64,000 bases of DNA. Source: Euwallacea fornicatus (lineage: Eukaryota > Arthropoda > Insecta > Coleoptera > Curculionidae). Below, piece by piece: positions 33,305-45,697 of the stretch. Both the position numbers and the translations under genes were made by a program. Under the pieces are notes generated by a model that was not told the DNA's origin, did no database searches, and saw only the letters and a list, made by a program, of their open reading frames with translations. The DNA lies in contig NC_089566.1 of the NCBI RefSeq assembly GCF_040115645.1, forward strand, positions 1,302,001-1,366,000, written 5' to 3'. The first letter of the stretch is position 1. Every line of letters starts with the position of its first letter.

Positions 33305-35429
33305 TATAAAGATTTCTACTAGTTCTAACCAACCATTCACCGAAACTTCTGTTGATCAGGGAAATGGCGAGATGCAAATAGATTATCGTGTGCCCAATGT
33401 TGCGAGTTACACGAGTTAAAAATTACTGCACGCCTAAATGTATGACCTTGTTTTTCAAATTGCGCATTTTCTGCGCAGGTCCCCAAAGTACATGCGAACT
33501 ATTAGATTTTTACTTGAAATGGTCGAACACACAAGAGAATTCACTTTCTTGTACGTCATGTATCCATAAAATTAAATAGCAGTTTCACAACATGGTTTTT
33601 TCGGTCCTTGCGGCTCAACTCATTATCCCGTTCCCGTAATTCATTTGCAGAAATCTTCGACCTCATCCGTTCTTTCTTATTGGATTGCGGGACTTTTTTT
33701 ACGGAGTTTACGCGACTAGAACTGTTACAAAACTCCTAAAACATCGAAGGTTTCTGGATTTTCCAGTAACGGATCAATTTCTTCTTTTTTGCTCCCGGCA
33801 AACGTGCTACTACGAGCACAGTGATTCGTTCGCTGCAGGCTTTTCACCTTCCCATTTCTCTCCTTCGAATCTCCAAGTTCAGTCAGGTGTTGTCTAGGAG
33901 GATCACCTACTTTCATCGCTATTCAATGTGTTCTCATCCTTGAAATCTCCGTTAAGCATTAGCCAGTTGTTCTGCAGCCAGTCTTTTACAACCTCCATGT
34001 CAACCGTAGAAGATTCTTCGCTGGTTGTATTATGTTTTCTTCTTGATGTCTTGACCCGGCTTCTCCGAAATTTAGATTAAACTTTTAGTAACTTTTTCTA
34101 AGCTGTTGAGCTTCTAATTACAATATGACCCCGCTGATCGTTGCGTTTGCGCGCCTTCGCCGTGAGAACCACTCAAAAATCCCTGATCAACCGCACAATT
34201 CGTTGGTTTTATTGATTTTTGCTTCCTTCGTGTTTTGGTCCCCTTCGAACAACTACAATTTTTTTTCAGAATTTATATACCTGAAATTAATGTGCGGAAT
34301 TCTAATTTTCATCGATTTGCTATTGAAATTTGAAGTAAAAGTAGTAAAAGAAATAGTAGTCGAGGAATATCCAAGTACAGCGCAAATGCTGTCTGATAGT
34401 AAATTTTCTACCCTTTCACTCGGTGTTATTATTAACCTGTTTTAGAAACAAGGCATGCACGCGTACTTCACAATCATTCAACGTACCCAATAATGCTGTC
34501 TTTAAAGCTAGTAGTCGAAAATACTATATTATACAACTAGCACAAAAGGAAGTGATCATGTTGTGGAAGTTGTATACCGTACTTTCTCCGCGGCTACAAC
34601 AATTAGTAAAAAATAAAAGCAATTTCCTGTCTAGATTTTAAAAACTCGATATAGCTGTCATCGAAATGGCTGCCAAGCAGTTGGTGTTCGTTTATTTTGC
34701 CGCGTTGCCGTGGATACCGATACGAAACCATGGAAAACAAACTTATTTCCATATCGCTGCGCGCGCAACGCGCAGGCAATTAAAGACGCCGCATATGGAA
34801 ATCTAAGGTATGGCGACATCATTTTTGAGTTAAGGAAAACGGTTTTCATAAATCAATAGAAAAACATAAATAATTCAATTTTTATTGGGAAGTAACGACT
34901 AACATACATAAAATATTAGCATGCGCGGTTGAGGGAACTTATGAAAAAGCGCTCGGACGCTTAAAACCTATCTTCAGGGGAAAACATTTTAGGCTAATTC
35001 CGACCCCCCTACCTGCAATTTCTCAAAGGAAAGGGTGTTCGTCCCCACAACCTTAAACGGAACAGGGGGCCTAGTGACACTCAATTTTGAAGGTGATTTA
35101 ACGTACTTCATAACTTCCAAGTTTCAAGTATTTCAAGTCTCTGCTATCAACACAACTGAGATGCCGCCTTCAGAAAGATGCACTAATTCAGTTATTTTAC
35201 TTGTTTCACTTTGCCACGGTTAATTCAATGATATTTCCTTTACCTTGTTTTCGTTACTCTCAAAAAGTTTTTTTTTCTAAATACTAGCAAATCATGAAGA
35301 ATTATTTCTTGATTATCGATCCGAACCTGTAACTTGCGCACATTTCAATATTAAAAATGTCGGCGAAAGAATAGGAGTACTATTTCCTTGTGTTCTACTT
35401 TTTAAGTAGTACTTAGTAGAATTGAAAGC
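33305..35429. other. Mostly unrecognised; one possible coding fragment
   Basis: The stretch holds AT-rich sequence, a 106-codon plus-strand frame (34125-34445) with two hydrophobic stretches and no known motif, and the minus-strand fragment listed at 33600-34035. The segment near 34660-34780 is GC-richer (GCGCGCGCAACGCGCAGG). Confidence 0.35.
33600..34035 (-). pseudogene. Unidentified coding-like fragment
   Basis: Minus-strand frames read EVVKDWLQNNWLMLNGDFKD (about 33920-33985) and then, in another frame, GDPPRQHLTELGDSKERNGK with KKEEIDPLLENPETFD (about 33735-33910). The charged composition looks protein-like, and the second part vaguely resembles the N-terminal region of multicopy arthropod transposon-type proteins. 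I cannot name the family. Confidence 0.2.
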
Positions 35430-36470
35430 AATGCAATGAGTATGGCACACTCAATTGCCGAGCGAACGCAAATAATTCTACTTTTCTTTGGAAAGAGTCA
35501 AAAAGGGCAAATAGAACGGCCCAAGTCCTTAACGAATTACATCAAGACCATTATCGTTACGCGGATAAAAAATACGTTTTGGAGTTAGTCCAAAAATTTC
35601 GAAAAACTGCATCGGCAGAAAACAAAAAGCGTCAAGCTGAAAATACGGTACTGAATAAGACTATAAAGGTAGTGGTTTTGGGACATGGTTTTTAGGACCT
35701 TACACTAAGAACAAGGAAGTTAGGAGTGGTATTTGGTATCAAGCATACAAACATACAAGCGATTTAAAAAAAAATACAATTTTTATCCTTACAAAAAACA
35801 TCTAGTGCAAGAACTTAATGAGGATGATTTAGCAAGCGTTTGTAACTTTGCAAAAGCATGTCAGAACGGATTCTACATGATTGAAAGTTCCGCTTTAATG
35901 TATCTTTCTCAAACGAATTCTTGAACGGTACCGTGAATCGGTACAACTGCCGTTACTGGACTAATAAGAATCCTGCAATTACTGACGAGGTCCATACACA
36001 ATATCAGCAAAAATTGATTGTTTTGGCGGAAATATTTGGTGACCGTCTGATAGGCCTATATTTTCTACCTGACAATTTGACAGGGCAAATGCATATTGAG
36101 TTATTGGAAAATGCCCTTTATCCGGTATGACAAGAGATAATTGCAGATGATGACTAGCATATGGAACAACCATTTGATATTCCAGCAAGATGTTGCAGCC
36201 TTCATTGTGCACTGACCGTTCGTTAATGTTTAGATCAAACGTTTTCTGGTCGATGGATTACAAAGATAGGACCCGTGGAGTGACTCCCGGGTTCTCCAGA
36301 CTTAGGTTCATTGGATTTCTTTTTATGGAACCACTCACAAAGCAGAATCTATGTCACCAAACCAACGTCTTTCGACGACTTACACTAGCGGATCATTAAC
36401 GAATGCAATCAAATCACTCTGCAAGTGGTTCTAAATGTTCAACGACAGTTTGAACAAAATCTTTTCTATT
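35430..36470 (+). pseudogene. Decayed IS630-like transposase
   Basis: Blocks in order: MAHSIAERTQIILLFFGKSQ (HTH start, about 35439), LELVQKFRKTAS (about 35580), YPYKKHLVQELNEDDL (about 35785-35830, a hallmark linker), GTVNRYNCRYWTNKNPAITD (about 35924-35985), HTQYQQKLIVLAEIFGDRLI and LYFLPDNLTG (to about 36080), then QDVAAFIVH (about 36190). NRYNCRYW-NP plus HTQYPQK is characteristic of insect IS630/Tc3-like transposases. Two frames overlap at 35921-35924. The DGAPPHY block is degraded and terminal repeats were not found. Confidence 0.75.
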
Positions 36471-36804
36471 GTATGGAGGTGGAAAGTGGGCATTCTTAGC
36501 ATTTACACAATTGATTTGTAGTAATTTTATTTTTATTTACAGAACGTGAAACGCAATCTCTATTTTTCCATTAGAATCCAATTATAGTTAAATAAAATTG
36601 TTGTAAATTGTAAAAACATTTCTATCGCGCATGCGTAAAACTACGCAAAAAACGCACTGTTTTTAACTACGTTATTTTAGTTTAATCCGAATATTTTTTG
36701 TTACCGCAATAAAATGAAGTAGTTAAAATAAGGAAACGTAAATAACTAAATTTGTGCATATTTCAGCAACCGCCATTTTGGTTGTTTTGATAGCAGAGGC
36801 TTAA
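36471..36804. other. Short AT-rich spacer, nothing seen
   Basis: No feature recognised between the transposase relic and the foldback element. Confidence 0.5.
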
Positions 36805-37693
36805 ATCAGGGTGTTGCAGAATAGTGTGTCATAAATTTAAGGGTGATTCTATGAGTGCTTTTGAGAAAAAAAGTTTATATGAACGTAGATCCGTTTTACC
36901 TTTCTATCTGAAATACAGGGTGTTAAAATTTGCAATATTTTTTTGTTTTTTTTTTTAATAAGTCCGGACCTGCTTTAAATATTTTTATCAAATTTGGTGG
37001 GCGTAAGGTAGGTGTAGAAACACACCTTTTAAGAGAAAAACAAATAATTGAATACAAGCAGTGGCGCCCCCAAGCCCACGACCCTGATTATTTTTTGTGA
37101 AACATGTGTTATCCCGCTGCTTTTTCACAAAGTCAAAATCGTTTTCTAAATTCTAATTGTTTTGGTTAAAAAAATAGTCTTTAAAATTGTTTTCGTAACA
37201 TCAAGCGTTTTCAAACAACAAACGGACTAGTTAACATTGTATGTTATAATAACGACCAAATTAGTTATAATAATACTTAATTAGTAACAATTTATAACGA
37301 CCATTTAGGCGAACAAAAATGAAATAAGTTGCTGAAAATGTCCTTCGTTAAGAAGACAATTTTTATTTTTTGAAAAAGCAGCGGTGTAACATATTTTTCA
37401 CAAAAAATAATCAGGATGATAGCCTTGGGGGCGCCACTGCTTGCATTTCAAAATTCGTTTTTCTTTTACAAAATGTACTTCTACACCTAACTTACGCCCA
37501 CCAAGATTGATAAAAATATTTAATGCAGGTCCGGACTTATTAAAAAAAAAACAAGTAAATATAGCAAATTTTAACACCCTGTATTTTAGGCAGAAAGCGA
37601 AAACGGATCTAGGTTCATATAAACTTTTTTTGTCAAAATCACTCATAGAATCACCCCTTAAATTTATGACATACTATTCTGAAACACCATGTA
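36805..37693. mobile_element. Foldback element with about 325-bp inverted repeats
   Basis: Left arm 36805 to about 37130 and right arm about 37370-37693 are inverse copies, including GTCATAAATTTAAGGG, TTTATATGAAC-TAGATCCG, CAGGTCCGGACTTATT and GCAGTGGCGCCCCCAAG words. The arms are about 88% identical by eye. The roughly 240-bp spacer has no coding motif. An inner CAGGGTGTTAAAATTT end (about 36915, inverse near 37575) suggests a smaller element trapped in both arms before the arms were duplicated. Transcription would give a long hairpin RNA. Confidence 0.85.
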
Positions 37694-39086
37694 TAGTATA
37701 TTAAATTGCCTTCAATGTGCGGTGTCCCTCGTCCCCTTTTTTTATCTAAGATTTTGAGGACATTCCCACTTAAAGAGCTGCAGATAGTGGACTAGGGATT
37801 AGTATAAAATGTAACCCCCCCTCCCCCCCCCCCAAATGGGTTTTACAGGTCCATACGCTTTTTCACTAATTCTCTCACCTACTCAGAACGGCACGTGTTT
37901 TGTATTCAAACTGCCAACCTGTATATTAAAAGAGCAACAACACCTGTAGGATATTATATGCAATGAAATTATTAGAGTGAAATTATCAGTATGTAATTGC
38001 TGCAGTGATTTTTCGATAATAATTGCATTGATCTTAGTGGTATGTTAAGTTCGGGCTCCTCACATATCATCTGTTACAGGTAAATTATCTCCTGCCATTT
38101 TTACTATAAGAAGGTAACATTCTCTAAGGAAATGCCATAACCATTTATTATGTCCTATTTAATGCCCATATGTCTTACGGCATCGTTGCATGAGGAAAAT
38201 CGTCATACGCAATTAAACTGTTTTGGTTACAAAAAAGCCATTAAAACTATTGCTCGAGCACGTTTTGGAGACTGCGATCTATTTATCATCAGTCACTTGA
38301 CATGTACAAGGATAAAGATAGCTTTCCAAGAAATGAACATTCTCATGAATATTGCACAAAATCAGCTGAGTTAATATTTTTTAGGAGTATATTTTTTAAC
38401 AAATTCTCTGAGGTTTGATCTCTATAACGATTTAAAACCAAACTAAAATCTGCCCGCACGTCATGCTTCTTGCTCAATTGGCGAATATGAAGGTAAATTA
38501 AAAAAAAAATCGCATTGTTGTCCTGTAACAGTACAACTTTAATTTTCTTCTATTTGTTGCATTGTTTTGTCACTTTTTAATCTGCCGATGGTATTGTATT
38601 TATTAATTTTACATAACTCGACTCCTAAATGATACTTTACCGTTACATCTATTTACAAATTTGCATATTTTACAAAACGTCATCAAATAAAACATACCGA
38701 TTATGTTTTAATGTTTTTTTTTATGACGTAAGACAGGACGATGTTCCCATTAGTGTCTGAATTATTTTCGGAAATTGCGTAACAGATCGGGAATTTCATT
38801 AACAAAAAAAAACATCTGCCTTCATGAGCGAATAAGAAGATTCTGGCGTGTTTAACATTCGATCTTCTAGCACTTAACCGTTACCCCTGATAGTTTTAGA
38901 ATTATAATCCCGTCGAATGTGCCACGAGAAGCAGAAATATTATACACAAAATTTCGTTGCAACCCCTATAGCCGATCTCGACCTGTCTGCAAAACAAAAA
39001 AAACTCTGACTTTGAGGGGCCCTATTTACAGGAGACCATTTCGTATATACATATATACCACCATGAATCGATATATACATATTACT
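37694..39086. other. No recognisable gene
   Basis: AT-rich, with an 11-nt C-rich run near 37825. The 74-codon frame at 38150-38374 has no known motif. Confidence 0.4.
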
Positions 39087-40451
39087 TGACCTAGAGAAGA
39101 GAACACTCCGCAAAAATTGTTTTATTTAAATTATTTTTGGCATGAACGTTTCTTACGCTAAAATAAATATTTCATTAAAAAATTGAACAAATTTAATTGT
39201 TAAAAATAAAAATAAAAAATTAATAACTTGTCGGTCCTCGGCGGGGTCTTATACATTCCTGTATACTTCTAGGCATGGATCTTATGAGGTGATTTTTGTC
39301 CTCTTAGGGCATCTCATTCCAGGCTAACGGGACATCATGACGTAGCGCCGCTAGGGTTTGTGGGGAATAGAGTAAATTATTTAACCTTCTACCTATAATA
39401 TTCCGCACATGTTCAATCGGTGACAAGTCTGGAAATCGCGGTGGCCAAGGTAGCAAATCGATTGCATTTTGCTGAAAAATGTGGTCGTACATTGTCTTGT
39501 TAGAAAGCCGGATTAACAAGAGTTTCCAGTTAAGGCACAAGATAAGGTTTCAGGACTTGTTGGACATATCGCTGGGCTTCCTGCTTCTAATGAAAAGCAA
39601 AGACGACCTGCTACCATATGCAATCACACCCCAAACCATTACCTCAATAATCTGCTGGACATGTTTCTGTATTGTAAACTGAGGATCCCGTCTTTAACCC
39701 CGTGTTCTTCTTACTCTTGCTCGACCATCATGCATATTAAAACAGAATCTAGACTAGTTACTGAACATGATATTATCCCATTCCAGATTGCAAGGTATCC
39801 TTTTTGCGCGCCATTGCAGTCGATTTTGACTGATGATTAAGATAAGGGGTAACACAAGATGGGGTCGGTAGTACATCAGTCCAAAACTTCTTATCCGGCG
39901 ATGAATGGTTGGAATTGCGATGGGCCTTCCATACTCAACAAACCACTAGTCCGCCAGCGTCTTCGACGAGATGAACCTATCTCTTAGGGTCATAATTCGA
40001 AGACGGTTGGCGTTCTGCAATTCTTCGGAATCGTCCAAGTGCCTCTTTTTCTGCCTGTTTGTTCTTCTTTGGAATCATGCCTGACAACATCTCAACGAAG
40101 TGTTTACACTACGGTTCTATCTAGAGGCGATTTCCCTGAATGACCGATGAACCTCTCGTTGGCTCATTATTCGGCCTCTCTCAGACTCACTCAATTGGTG
40201 AAAATTTCACAGCATTCTGCTTCCAGACATATCTGATTCATCTAAAGGCACTTTCTAAGCACACTATACACCAATAAATGATATTTTTCACTCATATTGT
40301 TGATATTTTATTGCAATTTTTACAATAAAAAAAGACTGAAATTCCTGATAACTGAAAATTTAATCGTTTTTTGTGTTCCCATATACGACCATGCATGTCA
40401 AAAATTATTTAAATGAAACCACTTTTACGGGGTGTTCTCTTTTCTATGTCA
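39087..40451 (-). mobile_element. Tc1-like element (1.37 kb)
   Basis: TIRs of about 57 bp: left TGACCTAGAGAAGAGAACAC and the inverse at the right end (TGACATAGAAAAGAGAACAC), both continuing into ATTTAAAT-ATTTTTG-CATG. Length and TIR size fit Tc1-like transposons. The interior encodes a broken Tc1 transposase on the minus strand. Confidence 0.85.
39236..40230 (-). pseudogene. Tc1-like transposase, broken
   Basis: Readable parts are an N-terminal GRIMSQREVHRSFREIA block (about 40110-40170), RLQWARKRIPWNLEWDNIMF (about 39755-39815), VWGVIAYGSRS, and the C-terminal NAIDLLPWPPRFPDLSPIEH plus RRLNNLLYSPQTLAALR (39304-39450), ending near IRSMPRSIQECIRPRRGPTSY. The first catalytic site SDES reads SN-stop-S, so it is lost. 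The segment with the second Asp appears deleted before NAIDLL. The third acidic residue (SPIEH) is kept, as in the DD34E class. Confidence 0.85.
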
Positions 40452-41092
40452 TGCAACATATTTTTGGTCAAGGAATATGTGGTTAAGCTCCCTCTTTCTG
40501 GGACATCCTGTATATAAAGCACGAATTTAACGAAAATTTGGAAAAATAAAATTTTAGGATATTAAAGAACGCGTGCTTACTAGGAAATAAAAACAAATTG
40601 CAAATTGTTTAAGTACCTTATTAGAGAACATTATTTTCCATGTTAAAAATAGAGAAAAACCCCTACTGCCATTGAAAAATGTTTCTTTTATAAGAATAAT
40701 TAGTGCTCATTACTCACACTCATTACTGTGAGTGAAAGAGAGGGAATATCAGAACCAAACATATATGAAAAGAATGATCAAAGCGGGATCTTGCCTTAAA
40801 CCAGAAAGATACAGCGAGAATCCATATAAAGTTTATGATCGAAATCATAAGATCACATATTTAGAACATCTAGTTACGACATTTATACAACAGGTTAATG
40901 CAGGTTATAGTAATTTAATTAGCCAGGGGTCTAAAGTTTTATTGCTTTACGAGTTGATCTTGAAGATAGCTTTAATTAGGACCTCAGCTTAATTTTCAAG
41001 ACTGGTAGCAACACTACGACCATAGTTAATAAGATGTTGCTACTAAACGATAGGTAGGTATGTTGTGCCATTACCTTCACATTACGAGGATC
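40452..41092. other. No recognisable gene
   Basis: The open frame at 40732-40992 is short and lacks a motif. Confidence 0.4.
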
Positions 41093-41159
41093 ATCGTACC
41101 AGGAGTACTCAATTTAACACTTAAAGAAAAAACATTTAGAAAACATTACATTATTTCTC

Positions 41160-41760
41160 AACATAGTCCTCTCTGAGATTCACATTCTTTTTCGAGTGAC
41201 GTCTTTTCTCCCCTGATTATATATTCGAATATTTCAAAATAGGCATCAACCTCGGACTCCACCTGTTCATCATTGGCAAACGTCTTGCCATTGAGCCATT
41301 TTTTCTAGTTTGGAAATAGAAAGTAATCTGAGAGGGCTAAATCTGGCGAATACGGTACGCCAGAAGCAAGTTCGAAGCAAAGTTGATTGATTTGACCATG
41401 GCGGTAATGGAACTGTGGACTGGTGTATTGTCTTGGTGAAACAAGACTTTCTGTTTCGCCAAATGCGGTCGCTTTTTTCTATTTCTTTCGCCTAAATGTT
41501 ACAATAAATTTGTGTAATATTCTTCGTTTATCATTTTTCTTTTAGGGAAATAATCAATAAAAATTATCCCACGTCCATCCTAAAAGAAACTAACGTCCTC
41601 ACATTTCTTATAGCTGGAATTGTTTTTACTTCCTTTAGGGTCGATTCCCCCTTCGAGTCCATGGTTTTGACTGCTCTTTTATTTTAGATGTGAAAGCTCT
41701 TTAAGGTTCGGTCTTTGTAAATTTTTAATAAAAAAATCGCCATATATATGTCAAGTTGGG
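41160..41760 (-). pseudogene. Mariner family A transposase (copy 2), C-terminal remnant
   Basis: The minus strand is collinear with copy 1 at 23690-24000: the region around FHQDNTPVHSSITAMVKSI (about 41375-41440) and YSPDLALSDYFLFPN (about 41310-41360), then the C terminus ending near 41160. Frame breaks between blocks. The N-terminal DNA-binding half is missing because of the internal deletion. Confidence 0.65.
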
Positions 41761-41773
41761 TACTTCTGGTGCT

Positions 41774-42201
41774 TTTTTTTTTTAGGAAAAATCTTCAAAA
41801 ACCATCCTGCCTGCTGACCCAAAGGCTGGATAGTGTAGGATTCGCCTACTGCGCCTGCCCACTAAAAAAACTCAAGTTCCACGTATCCTGCGCCGACCCG
41901 GAACCATTCCAAGGGATATAACGTCGATGACTGCGGAGGTTTCGAGTTTCGTTTTTTTCCCCGACACTGTAGGTTTTGATTAATGCTTGTGTTCGACGGA
42001 GTGAGAACGAAAACGAAAGAAAAGCGGTTTCATTCAACTCTCCCCTGCTTATTTTTTTTTGCAAATTCTTCCATTCATCAGGGCCAGGGTTTTTTCCCCA
42101 CCGCCAATCGGGTTTAACTCCCCCTTTCCGCAATCTCCACTTCTCACTTGACTCACCGATGCTTTTGTCCCCCTCGGTCATTTTTCCAGTTTGCCTCTTA
42201 C
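41774..42201 (-). mobile_element. Retroposon insertion with poly-A tail and 15-bp target duplication
   Basis: The 428-bp segment is bounded by identical copies of GGTACTTCTGGTGCT at 41759-41773 and 42202-42216. Its left end is a T run, that is, a poly-A tail on the minus strand. It carries an open 111-codon minus-strand frame (41846-42181) starting MTEGDKSIGESSEKWRLR, with no family recognised. A partly similar 3' segment lies at 48781-49000. It could be a 5'-truncated LINE, a SINE, or a processed gene copy. Confidence 0.75.
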
Positions 42202-42225
42202 GGTACTTCTGGTGCTATCCTCGTA

Positions 42226-44166
42226 ATTTATAGAAATGACGAAATAGTGAGTAATGCAGGAAATACTTTCTAACCGAGCAGCTGCTCCGGTTTAAAAAAT
42301 ACGGTGTTTTACAATTCTAGAGGCAAAACTACTAAGTTGATGTCCAGAAATGTGATATTTACATATGGGCGCTTAACTTTCAATTCCGGTTTCATCGTAT
42401 GTATGATCCGCTTCTTCATTTCAACTAGACCAACTGTATACTTGACCCGTGTCGAGTTCTACGTCACAAGTTTATTTGTTAAACAATAAATGTGTCACAC
42501 AATTTATATTCACCTCTTACTTTTTCTTGAAATAATCGCAAAGTTACTTCGCCATATCGTCAACAATTGAAGTTTTTTTCAAAAAATTTGAATTTCAGTC
42601 GACTGCGATTTACATAGGTCTGCCGACAGCCACTGTTAAAGTACAGTCGCATCGACTTAATATAGAAAATCGCTTTTTGACTAAATTTATTTCCATCAAC
42701 TTGTTAATTTTGAAACATAATTTTTCGTAAAATCGCATCTGAAATAAAACCGAATAATTTTTTTTTAAGATATACTACACCTTAGACTAACTAAACAACA
42801 CATCGAACCATCCGGTTGAGTCAAATTTGATCAAAACAAAGCCATAATGGATTGAATCACATTTATTATTCTTATTTGGGTTTTTTGAATTGATGCGCAT
42901 TCGTTCAAAAGCAAATATATTTTTACGTTATTTTAGCATGACCCCATCATCTCTAAAACTGTTAAAGATATGCAGGAATATTCGTGGTTTACATTATATT
43001 TAAATTATATTCTCTGAAAACGAGGAATGGAGTCTTTAATAGACTCTATATTACTCATTCAACGCAAATATGGTTTGTAGCGTTATTCTCACAAAAAAAC
43101 TGCCGTTTTCATTCTATGTGTTACCATCGTGAAATTCTAGAAAAAGCAGATATATTTTCGCTTTTTTTTATTGATATGATTGATGATATAATATATTTGA
43201 AGACTCCTTCTGGCATTGGTCGCACGTAGAATCAAAGATAAATCAACTTATTCATTGAATATCTCGACATTTGTTGTTGACTTACAATAATTTGATTTTA
43301 CATGAAATTTTATGATAATTTTGACGCATTTAAAACCGCAATTTCGATATCATTATCATGGCAATTTTGCGCTGAACTTTCAGTCGAATTCTTTGAAAAC
43401 CGTTTCACAGTTTAACATTTGGACCATATCGCTTTTTTCGTCAAGAGCACGTTCGCAAATGTTAAACACCATCTGGTCCCAATTTTCTAATTATGGTTTC
43501 ATTTCCGATTAGTTTATGGGACGTTAGTGTCTTGAGAGAATTAAAATGGTAAAAGTGCAAATTATTTTGACCCTAAAAGAAAGGAAAGGAGGAATAATTG
43601 CGTCATTGGGCTTTACATCGCTTTTCTCCCAATTTCCATTACTATTAAATTTCCATCTAAGATGCGAAAAAATGATGAAAAAAAATTCCCAGGCTCGTAC
43701 CTTTTGGCGAAATAAACACTGGCCTTTTTTAGTACCTTTAAAGTATTATCGCCATCTTCCAGAAACTTCTGGATACGCGAAGTGAAGAAAATATAGTAAA
43801 GTACTTCGAAGAAAATGACGAGAATCTTACAAAAACTTGCAGAAATCTTAGGGGGTCATTTGGCTGGAAATAAATTCGAAGTAACCAGTGGTGAAAATAA
43901 CTCTAGCCAAAAATTTCGGTTTTTGTTCCCTTCAGGTTAAAGCTTAAGTTAGAAGTCGCTTTCTTTGCTTTACACACACAATATCTACAACTTAAAATTG
44001 AATGAATTTGCTATAATCGAAGAAACAAAACTAACTTAAAAATACATATATTCGATAGAGTAGAAATCTGCCTTTAAAATTGCTATAAAAATGACTTTTA
44101 TAGTGCCTGCTTAGGACGTGGACTAAAATTTATTACAGAAGCACTGACGCAATGTTTCCATGGTTA
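42226..44166. other. No recognisable gene
   Basis: Nearly 2 kb of AT-rich sequence. Frames at 42984-43229 and 43546-43785 have no known motif. No repeat ends were seen until 44167. Confidence 0.45.
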
Positions 44167-45697
44167 TACAGGGTGTCTCTAGAATATGGGCCTCTATTTG
44201 TATCTTAAAAACTGTGATTAGGAAAAAGTTGAAATTTCGGTTTCACGCAAAAATGGGGGGTGATCTATGAATTAAAAATATTTTCGTGAAAATACCACTT
44301 CCGGCAATGCCGGAAATTAATGTCAGTTCGACTATTTTAAACAAAACATCCTGTATGTTATACCGAATTTCAATTCTGCGGAACATTATGAACATTTTTA
44401 TGCATAATGTTTTATATCTAAATTTTAGAGTTTTCGATAGAGGATTTTCGCAAAAAATGACAGTTGCAGCCAGTAATGTATTTTCTAACGCTGCGCAAAC
44501 GGTTAAGGATTTGGTAATGAAATTTTGCGTTGTCGTACAAAATGCTTTACTGCCTCTAGATTAGTGAGTTAAAACATGCTTTTTCGTACAGGGTGTTCAC
44601 AATGGTAGCCTAACATTGTCATTCAAAAATTAAGAAAAGTAACTCTTATTTTCCAAAAGGGAATCCCCTATTCTTTGAACTAATACATATTTAACATTAA
44701 AAAGAAAAACCACTTTCAATTCGGCTGTCTAAACCTAATCGTTTTGATTTTATTAAAAAAAAAACAATTTTCATTGTTCAGTACTCTAAGTAAGGCGGCT
44801 CTCGTAAATGACATAAACGAAGATCATCTCAATATGCTTATTATTTATGGTGAATATGTCAAAGTATTAACCAGAACATGTCATACATTCGGTATTAGAT
44901 ATCCAGGAAAGACGAAGCCGCCACGAAGAATTCTTAATCGTGTAACAGATCATTTTAAAACTAGGGGATCTGTCAAACACCTTGTAGAAGAAACAAGTTT
45001 ATTGTTGATGAAGAAATAAGAGTTTAATGGTGGTGTGAGAAAAAAGATAAACACTAGAACATTTTAAGTGATAATTGTTGTGAAATCAACTGTGCAGGGA
45101 AAGGATGATTAGAGTAACACATGAAAAGAATATAAAAGCATAAGAGTTGCAATGAAGAAAGAAACTAAAGCTTAGTGATGGTTATCGGACTTCTTAGACA
45201 CTCTATGACCAACTAAACAAAAGAGATTAGGTCTATGTATATTTGAGGCTAAAAAGAACATGGCTTAGGACCTAAATGACCGTTCCCATAAGACATACTT
45301 AATATTGCGATATTTAACAATAATATTAAAACAGAGTTTAAACTATCAAATATGAGAAAATCGTCACTTGAGTAAATGTACAATTCAGGCATAGAACATT
45401 AGTCATAAAAAGTGTTCATGATGTTCCGTAAAATTGGCATTTGATGTCATATATAGAGCGTTCCATTTAAAATAACCGAGTTGACATTCATTTCCGGTGT
45501 AACTGGAAATGGCACATTTGAGAAAAATTAATTTAATTAACTTAAGTTTAATTAAGTTTTTTAAATTTTGTTAGTTATATAAAAATATTTCCCATTAACT
45601 GACCACCTCCACTTTAGTGCGGTGCCCAAATTTGTACTCTTCCTGGACACAGTTTTTAAGGTGCGGGTAGAGCCTCATATTCGTGGGGCACCCTGTA
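44167..45697 (+). mobile_element. IS630-like element with long TIRs, N-half (HTH) only, copy 2
   Basis: Starts TACAGGGTGTCTCTAGAATA and ends with the inverse of TACAGGGTGCCCCACGAATA at 45697. Arms share AAAACTGTG-TTAGGAAAAAG and further inner blocks, and resemble the arms of the 7183-8555 element. Total 1531 bp. The interior again carries only a DUF4817-like HTH frame, here on the plus strand. About 200 bp more interior sequence is present than in the other copy. Confidence 0.8.
44744..45019 (+). CDS. Small HTH protein (DUF4817-like), copy 2
   Basis: The 91-residue open frame contains INEDHLNMLIIYGEYVK, LTRTCHTFGIRY, and RRILNRVTDHFKTRGSVK, collinear with the 7853-8068 frame. The HTH core spans residues about 25-80; the first 24 residues and last 12 are not conserved. 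A one-base indel after SxK makes the two tails differ, so selection, if any, would act on the HTH only. No linker or catalytic domain follows. A TIR-binding repressor role is a hypothesis. Confidence 0.6.
   Translation: MILLKKKQFSLFSTLSKAALVNDINEDHLNMLIIYGEYVKVLTRTCHTFGIRYPGKTKPPRRILNRVTDHFKTRGSVKHLVEETSLLLMKK

Larger units (their letters stand above)
41093..42225 (-). mobile_element. Mariner family A copy 2, internally deleted and interrupted
   Basis: Left end TACGAGGATCATCGTACC, right end ...ATCCTCGTA at 42225. The right terminal repeat is split by a 428-bp retroposon (41774-42201) with a 15-bp target duplication. Without the insert only about 690 bp of mariner remain, so the N-terminal half of the transposase gene has been deleted. 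Confidence 0.85.

Noticed and set aside
34125..34445. 106-codon frame with hydrophobic stretches
   Set aside because: Could be read as a membrane protein, but has no signal of a family, and hydrophobic frames are common by chance in T-rich DNA.
37825..37835. C-rich run as a possible quadruplex or regulatory site
   Set aside because: A single short homopolymer patch without further G/C tracts.
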